The position numbers were made by a program, and so were the translations under genes. The notes beneath the pieces are model-generated. The model was not told the origin of the DNA. It worked only from the letters and a program-made list of their open reading frames with translations, and searched no databases. Positions 1-4,273 of a stretch of DNA of 6,492 nucleotides are shown here, in pieces. The DNA is from an uncultured bacterium (GTDB lineage: Bacteria; Armatimonadota; UBA5829; DSUL01), in the NCBI GenBank assembly GCA_937967775.1, contig CALCJH010000418.1, positions 1 through 6,492 on the forward strand, written 5' to 3'. Numbering within the stretch: position 1 is the stretch's first letter; every line of letters starts with the position of its first letter.

Positions 1-171
1 GGATGCAGCCGGCAACGCCTGACCGCACTGGAAACTTGCAGGTCCTGCCCGATTGCTATACTAGATGATCTCCGGCCGCAAGCAAGCCGGCTGCCGCCCT
101 GCCGGTCGGACCGCCGTCCCCAGCCGGGCGCGCGCCCCTCTCCAGCATCGGGCCGCGCCGGACAGCGGTAT

Positions 172-200
172 ATTGTAGCAGAGTTTCAGCAGTTCGTCAG
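172..200 (-). promoter_or_regulatory. Possible sigma70-type promoter reading left
   Basis: On the minus strand CTGACG (195-200) lies 17 bases before TACAAT (172-177). The -35 matches TTGACA at four of six positions and the -10 matches TATAAT at five of six. It sits about 100 bases past the polA stop and points out of the window, so it could drive the next leftward gene or a small RNA. No start codon with a ribosome site follows inside the window. The match is by eye and such pairs also occur by chance. Confidence 0.3.
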
Positions 201-239
201 ACTCTTCGACATCCCCTCCGGATTTCCTGCCTGATGGTG

Positions 240-277
240 AAAAACAGTCGAAGAAGCTGCCGTCACAAGAAAGCTTC
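240..277 (-). terminator. Weak terminator-like hairpin after polA
   Basis: Read on the minus strand just past the polA stop, GAAGCT (277-272) pairs with AGCTTC (258-253) across a 13-base loop, and a run of five T (244-240) follows after an 8-base gap. The stem is short, the loop long and the T run displaced, so this is a poor rho-independent terminator. A competing 8-bp pairing (203-210 with 247-254) overlaps it. The position is right for ending the sppA-polA transcript, but termination may equally be Rho-dependent. Confidence 0.2.
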
Positions 278-294
278 GCGAGGTGCAGCAGGGG

Positions 295-2934
295 TCAACG
301 GGCAACGACTGGCGACATATCCCGCCAGTTCGAACCCGCCTTCACGTCCACAACAAGTGGAACGCTGAGGCAACACACCCCCTCCATCTCGTGCTTGGCA
401 AGAGAGGCGGCAGCCTCCACCTCGTCCTCTGGCGCTTCGAAGACCAGTTCATCGTGCACCTGCAAGATCATCTGCGTGCGCGTTCCCTGAAGTTGCTGCT
501 CCAGACGGATCATCGCCAGTTTGATGATATCGGCAGCGGAACCCTGAAGCGGCGCGTTGAAAGCGGCGCGCTCGGCGTTCATCCGGACGTTGCGGTCCCG
601 TGCGTTCAGCTCCGGGATCCACCGTTTGCGGCCGAACATGGTGCGCACCCATCCCGTCTCACGAGCCTCCGCCAAGATGCGCTCGTTCAGCTCCTTGACC
701 CGCGGGTAGCGCCGGAAATAGGCTTCAATATACTCGCGCGCCTCTGCCTGGGAGACTCCCAGCTCACGGGCTAGCCCGAAGTCCGTTTTGCCGTAGAGCA
801 CGCTGAAATTTATGGTTTTGCCTCTCCGGCGCATCTCGGCATCAACATCTTGCTCACTCACCCCGAACAGTGCGCAAGCCGTGCGTGTGTGAATATCCTC
901 TCCCTCCACAAAGCAGCGAGTGAGCTCCTCATCCCCGCTCAGGTGCGCAAGCAAACGCAGCTCGATCTGCGAATAGTCCGCCGAAACCAGCGCCCTGCCC
1001 GGCGGTGCCACAAACGCCGCGCGGATCTCCCGGCCGATGTCCGTACGGATGGGAATGTTCTGCAGATTGGGATCGCTGGAGGATAGGCGGCCTGTGGCCG
1101 CGCCGGTCTGGTTGTAGGAGGTGTGGATGCGTCCCGTGTCCGGCCGCACGAGCCTGGGCAGCGCATCCGCATAGGTCCCCTTCAGCTTGGAGAGCTCCCG
1201 CCACTGGAGCACCAGCCGGGCAATCTCGTAATCCACCGCCAGCGCCTCCAGCGTCTCGGCGTCCGTGGAGTAGCCGGTCTTGGTGCGGCGTCCAGAGGGT
1301 AACCCCAGCTTCTCGAACAGCACTTCCGCAAGCTGCTTTGTGGAACCGATGTTGAAGTGCTGCCCGGCGATTTCATAGATTGCGCTTTCCAGCGCGGCCA
1401 GTTCGGCGGCCATACGCTCCGAGAGATCCTCCAGCCTGGCCCCGTCCACCATAACGCCCCTGCGTTCCATTGCGGCAAGCACGGGAGCCAGAGGAAGCTC
1501 AATGTCGCGGTAGACGCCTTCCAGATCCTCCGTTTTCAGGCGTCCCAGAAGCTCCCCCACAAGCTCGCGAGCCACACAGCCAGCCGCCCCGGGCGGGATG
1601 CTGTCCGGTCCGCCCAGATAGCGTCCGACCAGCCATTCAAGTGAGTAGGAGCCACGTCCCGGTTGAAGGAGGAACCCCGCCAGCATGAGGTCATCCGCCT
1701 TAGCGCGGACATCCACACCACACGCGGCCATCAGGGAGCAAACCCGCTTCAGGTCGAAGGTGACCGGATGCGCATCAGGATCCTCCAGAAGCGGGCGAAG
1801 GCAATCCGGCGAAGCCCGGAATCCGTCGCCGGGATCAAGCCCCAGGCCGCCCTGTCCACCTGGCCCATTCAGCCGTACGGCGACAGCGTCTCCGTCCAAT
1901 CCAAAGCTGATGATCCTCTCGTGGCCGGCCGGATCCTCCAGCACGAATGCCGCGCCAGGGGAGAGGCGCACGCGCTCAAGGACCTGCTGAAACTCGTCTT
2001 CGCTGCCCACCCAGCGGACATCTGGAAGCTCACGCCGCAGTTCGCCAGGGGCTTGCCGGGCCTCACCAGCCTGCGGCAGCCGGGACATCAGCGATTCGAA
2101 TTCCAGTCTGCGGAACAGATCTTCCGCCTCTCCCGGCGGCCGGGAGGCCGGATCGGCCGAGGCGAAATCCACCTCCAGCGGCACATCGGTCACGATGCGG
2201 CACAAACGCCGGGACGCTTCCAGTTGCTCCCGGGATTCGCAGATGGCTTCTCGGAGTCTCTCCGGCTGAACTTCGTCCAGCCTGGCCAGAAGACCGTCCA
2301 GTCCCCCGAACTGCGCCACCAGCTTCGAGGCGGTCTTGTCCCCCACCCCGGGCACTCCTGGGATATTGTCGGTGCTGTCCCCCTTCAGGGCCTTGTAGTC
2401 CACGAACTGTTCTGGAGACAATCCGAATCGCTCCTGCACGGCCTGAGGGTCATAGATGGTGATGTCCGAGACCCCGCGGCCCGTGACGGCCACCTTCACG
2501 CGGTCTGAGACCAGTTGCAGTTCGTCGAGATCGCCTGTGACCACCAGGACATCATAGCCCTGCCGCTCCGCCAGCCGGGCGCACGTGCCCACGATGTCAT
2601 CGGCCTCGTACCCGGGTATCTCAAGCACCTGGAAGCCGAGCGCCCTTGCCAGCTCGCGCGCCAGGGGAGCCTGCTGTTTGAGCTCATCAGGTGTGGGAGC
2701 CCTGGTGGCCTTGTAATCACTGTATTCCTCGTGGCGGAACGTCTTCTCCGGGGCGTCGAAGGCGACTATGACGCTGTCGGGTTCTTCTTCCGCCAGAAGC
2801 TTCAAAAGCATACCGGCAAAGCCGTACAGCGCGTTGGTAGGGAGCCCGTCCCGCGTGCTGAGATAGCGGATGGCGAAGAAAGCCCGGTAGAGCAGGCTGT
2901 TGCCATCCACCAGGATGCATTTCTTTCCGGCCAC
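295..2934 (-). CDS. polA: DNA polymerase I (proofreading-dead type)
   Basis: Family A DNA polymerase, which fills gaps and removes RNA primers during repair and lagging-strand maturation in the cytoplasm. The 879 residues fall between Taq polymerase (832) and E. coli Pol I (928). Residues 1-290 are the 5'-3' exonuclease, with acidic sites D10, D60, E110/D112/D113, D135/D137 and D186/D189 and a helix-hairpin-helix near 186-219. Residues 300-470 are an exonuclease-like domain lacking the metal-binding acids. Residues 470-879 are the polymerase: GRLSSSDPNLQNIP at 615-628, motif A DYSQIELR with D653 and steric-gate E658, motif B with K706, F710 and Y714, and motif C QVHDE at 825-829 with D828 and E829. 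F710 matches Taq F667. The GTG start at 2932-2934 gives the family N-terminus (KKCILVDGNSLLYRAFFA) and has AGGAGG four bases upstream. It lies 8 bases after sppA and is probably cotranscribed with it. Long plus-strand ORFs over this gene are shadows. Confidence 0.97.
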   Translation of the reverse strand: MAGKKCILVDGNSLLYRAFFAIRYLSTRDGLPTNALYGFAGMLLKLLAEEEPDSVIVAFDAPEKTFRHEEYSDYKATRAPTPDELKQQAPLARELARALGFQVLEIPGYEADDIVGTCARLAERQGYDVLVVTGDLDELQLVSDRVKVAVTGRGVSDITIYDPQAVQERFGLSPEQFVDYKALKGDSTDNIPGVPGVGDKTASKLVAQFGGLDGLLARLDEVQPERLREAICESREQLEASRRLCRIVTDVPLEVDFASADPASRPPGEAEDLFRRLEFESLMSRLPQAGEARQAPGELRRELPDVRWVGSEDEFQQVLERVRLSPGAAFVLEDPAGHERIISFGLDGDAVAVRLNGPGGQGGLGLDPGDGFRASPDCLRPLLEDPDAHPVTFDLKRVCSLMAACGVDVRAKADDLMLAGFLLQPGRGSYSLEWLVGRYLGGPDSIPPGAAGCVARELVGELLGRLKTEDLEGVYRDIELPLAPVLAAMERRGVMVDGARLEDLSERMAAELAALESAIYEIAGQHFNIGSTKQLAEVLFEKLGLPSGRRTKTGYSTDAETLEALAVDYEIARLVLQWRELSKLKGTYADALPRLVRPDTGRIHTSYNQTGAATGRLSSSDPNLQNIPIRTDIGREIRAAFVAPPGRALVSADYSQIELRLLAHLSGDEELTRCFVEGEDIHTRTACALFGVSEQDVDAEMRRRGKTINFSVLYGKTDFGLARELGVSQAEAREYIEAYFRRYPRVKELNERILAEARETGWVRTMFGRKRWIPELNARDRNVRMNAERAAFNAPLQGSAADIIKLAMIRLEQQLQGTRTQMILQVHDELVFEAPEDEVEAAASLAKHEMEGVCCLSVPLVVDVKAGSNWRDMSPVVAR

Positions 2935-2938
2935 AGAT

Positions 2939-2944
2939 CCTCCT
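2939..2944 (-). promoter_or_regulatory. polA ribosome binding site overlapping the sppA stop
   Basis: AGGAGG on the minus strand precedes the polA GTG by four bases (ATCT). Its first two bases are the last two of the sppA TAG stop (2943-2945), so ribosomes ending sppA finish on the polA initiation site. This strong site supports GTG at 2934 as the true start and suggests translational coupling. Confidence 0.8.
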
Positions 2945-4076
2945 AGCGCGCGGGCCCGAGAAGCTGCTCCGCGGGATCTGAATGCCCGTCGCTGCCCAGG
3001 TTGATATTGACCACCGGCCGCAATTCCGAAGCAGCCTCAGCCAGCATCTGCCAGAAACTGCGCTTCACCCGCCAGATGTTCGGCCTGCCGGAGATGCCTC
3101 CCAGTCTACCCGCCTCCTTGATAGCGTCCTGAAGCCCGCCGATGCGGTCCACCAGCTTCGCCCGCATGGCCTGCCGCCCCGTCATGACCCGTCCGTCCGC
3201 CACAGCCAGGAGTTGCTCCCGTGTCAGGCCCTTGTGCTTCCGGCCGGCCAGAACGTCGTCCACAAACTGGTTGTAAATGTCCAGGATCATGCTCTTAGCT
3301 ATCTGGCGCTCCTCGTCCGTGAGGGGGCGGTTCGGAGAGAACATGTCCTTATATTTGCCGCTCTTGATGGTCTCCGGGCGCAGGCCGATCTTTCCGAAGA
3401 GCTGGCTCATGTCGGTGGCCTGCAGGATCACACCGATGCTTCCCGTGAGCGTGCCGTTCCCCGCGAAGATCTCACTGGCCGCACACGCGATATAGTAGCC
3501 ACCGGATGCGGCCACGTCCCCCATGGACACGACGACCGGCTTCCCGGACTCCCGGATGCGCAGGACCTCCCGGTAGATCTCCTGAGAAGCCGCCGCGCTG
3601 CCGCCCGGACTGTTGATGCGCAGCACTATGGCACGCACACCGGACTGCTCCTCGGCGGCGCGGAGGTCGGAGATGACGCGCTCTGTGGTGGCCGCCGCCG
3701 AACTGAACAGGCCTCCCTCAGATGAGCCGGAGGTGATGGCTCCCTCCACATAAATTAGCGCAACCTTCGGGCCGAACGGCACGGTGCTGGCCTGCTTCCC
3801 GATGAGGGTCCCCACCGCCCAGGTGAACATCACAAATGCCAGCAGTGAAAGACACCCGCATCCCAGAAGCCACTTCCACCGGGACCCGCCCTCCCTGCGG
3901 GGTGGCTGCGCGTGCGGAGACCAGCCTGGCTGCGCTCCGTATTGCGGGAGCGGAGCCGCCGGAGGAGGTGGTGGCGGCGGAGGGGCGGCAGGTTCCTCCT
4001 GAAATCCACCTTCGGCTGGCTGCTGAGATGAAGCGGGCTGTTCCGGCTGCCCGGTGTTCTCGTTTCGGTCTTCCAT
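2943..4076 (-). CDS. sppA: Signal peptide peptidase SppA, S49 family, single protease domain
   Basis: Membrane-bound serine protease that degrades signal peptides left after secretion. The 377 residues suit the short Bacillus-type enzyme (one S49 domain), not the tandem-domain E. coli form (618). Residues 1-60 are a low-complexity Pro/Gln/Ala tail with eight consecutive prolines at 32-39. A basic patch (60-68) precedes one membrane helix at about 69-93, giving a cytoplasmic N-terminus and an external protease domain. That domain shows NSPGG at 155-159, the nucleophile S191 in GDVAASGGYY, TGSIGVI at 211-217 and the general-base lysine K243 in SGKYKD. The 52-residue Ser-Lys spacing equals that of B. 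subtilis SppA (S147/K199). The reading frame stays open up to 4283, but ATG at 4076 is preferred: it has GGGAGGG six bases upstream, a promoter behind it and no clash with the divergent gene. The extra 69 residues have no family character. Confidence 0.94.
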   Translation of the reverse strand: MEDRNENTGQPEQPASSQQPAEGGFQEEPAAPPPPPPPPAAPLPQYGAQPGWSPHAQPPRREGGSRWKWLLGCGCLSLLAFVMFTWAVGTLIGKQASTVPFGPKVALIYVEGAITSGSSEGGLFSSAAATTERVISDLRAAEEQSGVRAIVLRINSPGGSAAASQEIYREVLRIRESGKPVVVSMGDVAASGGYYIACAASEIFAGNGTLTGSIGVILQATDMSQLFGKIGLRPETIKSGKYKDMFSPNRPLTDEERQIAKSMILDIYNQFVDDVLAGRKHKGLTREQLLAVADGRVMTGRQAMRAKLVDRIGGLQDAIKEAGRLGGISGRPNIWRVKRSFWQMLAEAASELRPVVNINLGSDGHSDPAEQLLGPAR

Positions 4077-4082
4077 AGGATT

Positions 4083-4089
4083 CCCTCCC
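4083..4089 (-). promoter_or_regulatory. sppA ribosome binding site
   Basis: GGGAGGG on the minus strand lies six bases before the ATG at 4076. It decides the sppA start in favour of 4076 over in-frame positions farther upstream, up to 4283. Confidence 0.7.
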
Positions 4090-4093
4090 GTTC

Positions 4094-4107
4094 CCGCACG
4101 AGTGCGG
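4094..4107. repeat. Inverted repeat in the sppA leader
   Basis: CCGCAC, a 2-base centre GA, then GTGCGG: perfect 6-bp arms. It falls between the predicted sppA transcription start (about 4108) and the sppA ribosome site, so it could form a small leader hairpin (5-bp stem, 4-base loop) or be a protein site. Function is unknown. Confidence 0.45.
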
Positions 4108-4111
4108 CAGG

Positions 4112-4122
4112 GGTATGATACC
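4112..4122. repeat. Palindrome covering the sppA -10 box
   Basis: GGTAT, G, ATACC is a perfect 11-base palindrome containing most of the putative -10 hexamer (4115-4120). A protein bound here would block the sppA-polA promoter. Its operator role is inferred from position only. Confidence 0.4.
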
Positions 4123-4143
4123 GGACTCGCCGCTCCGGGGCAA
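4115..4143 (-). promoter_or_regulatory. Putative sigma70-type promoter of sppA-polA
   Basis: On the minus strand TTGCCC (4138-4143) lies exactly 17 bases before TATCAT (4115-4120). The -35 matches four of six consensus positions and the -10 matches five of six. Transcription would start near 4108, leaving a leader of about 30 bases before the sppA ATG. No better pair was seen in the gap, and none is needed for polA, which follows sppA after 8 bases. Confidence 0.5.
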
Positions 4144-4192
4144 GGGCCGCCGGACTGTGGGACACACCGGGCCGGCAGGCACTGAGGGCTAT

Positions 4193-4221
4193 TTGCCAAC
4201 GCGGCCGCGATGGTCCACAAT
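4193..4221 (+). promoter_or_regulatory. Putative sigma70-type promoter of the M16 peptidase gene
   Basis: TTGCCA (4193-4198) lies 17 bases before CACAAT (4216-4221). The -35 matches five of six consensus positions and the -10 four of six. The predicted start near 4228 leaves a leader of about 46 bases before the ATG at 4274. That leader would begin with the palindrome at 4230-4242. Confidence 0.4.
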
Positions 4222-4229
4222 TCGGCGCA

Positions 4230-4242
4230 AGGAGCCGCTCCT
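4230..4242. repeat. Palindrome in the M16 gene leader
   Basis: AGGAGC, C, GCTCCT is a perfect 13-base palindrome just after the predicted transcription start of the M16 gene. In RNA it could fold into a short hairpin. Its CTCCT half (4238-4242) is also complementary to the AGGAG of the true ribosome site at 4258-4262, so two pairings compete on paper. Confidence 0.4.
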
Positions 4243-4256
4243 GATACGCTTCCAAG

Positions 4257-4262
4257 AAGGAG
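4257..4262 (+). promoter_or_regulatory. Ribosome binding site of the M16 peptidase gene
   Basis: AAGGAG lies 11 bases before the ATG at 4274, within a purine run at 4254-4264. The spacing is slightly long but acceptable. No other start near it yields a signal peptide. Confidence 0.65.
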
Positions 4263-4273
4263 AGCCGTCCCGG

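Larger units (their letters stand above)
1..294. other. Intergenic region left of polA, no convincing gene
   Basis: No recognisable protein or RNA gene is seen here. Plus frame 1 is open from the window edge to a TGA at 232-234, but its 77-residue translation is arginine- and proline-rich and resembles translated noncoding GC-rich DNA. Plus frames 2 and 3 stop at 20-22 and 66-68, so the last few codons of a gene entering from the left cannot be excluded. The stretch contains short inverted repeats (38-48, 126-137, and 203-210 with 247-254), a weak terminator-like structure next to polA, and a promoter-like pair reading left. No tRNA T-loop or CCA end was found. Confidence 0.6.
4077..4273. other. 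Divergent intergenic control region between sppA and the M16 gene
   Basis: These 197 bases separate two divergent genes. They contain a promoter-like pair and a ribosome site for each direction, plus three perfect short inverted repeats at 4094-4107, 4112-4122 and 4230-4242. The two promoters point outward with -35 boxes about 50 bases apart, so one bound regulator could affect both. No small gene is seen in it; the ORFs that cross it are out-of-frame shadows or the sppA frame read past its start. Confidence 0.7.

Noticed and set aside
54..62. Extended -10-like TGCTATACT on the plus strand
   Set aside because: No acceptable -35 is present, and downstream there is only noncoding DNA and the antisense of polA.
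126..137. GGGCGCGCGCCC as a terminator stem
   Set aside because: It is a self-complementary GC run without a loop or a following T run on either strand, as expected in GC-rich DNA.
283..774. Plus-strand ORF of 163 codons at the polA 3' end
   Set aside because: It is antisense to polymerase motif C and the conserved C-terminus, with no domain of its own.
1663..2508. Long plus-strand ORF (281 codons) opposite polA
   Set aside because: It lies wholly antisense to conserved polA exonuclease coding sequence, has no ribosome site or recognisable domain, and has the composition of a GC-rich shadow.
2982..3725. Plus-strand ORF of 247 codons opposite sppA
   Set aside because: It mirrors conserved SppA catalytic sequence in reverse and shows no family motif of its own.
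3852..3872. Possible lipobox LLGC in SppA near residues 70-73
   Set aside because: A lipobox ends a hydrophobic stretch after a short n-region; this cysteine is at the start of the membrane helix, 70 residues in, so lipidation is unlikely.
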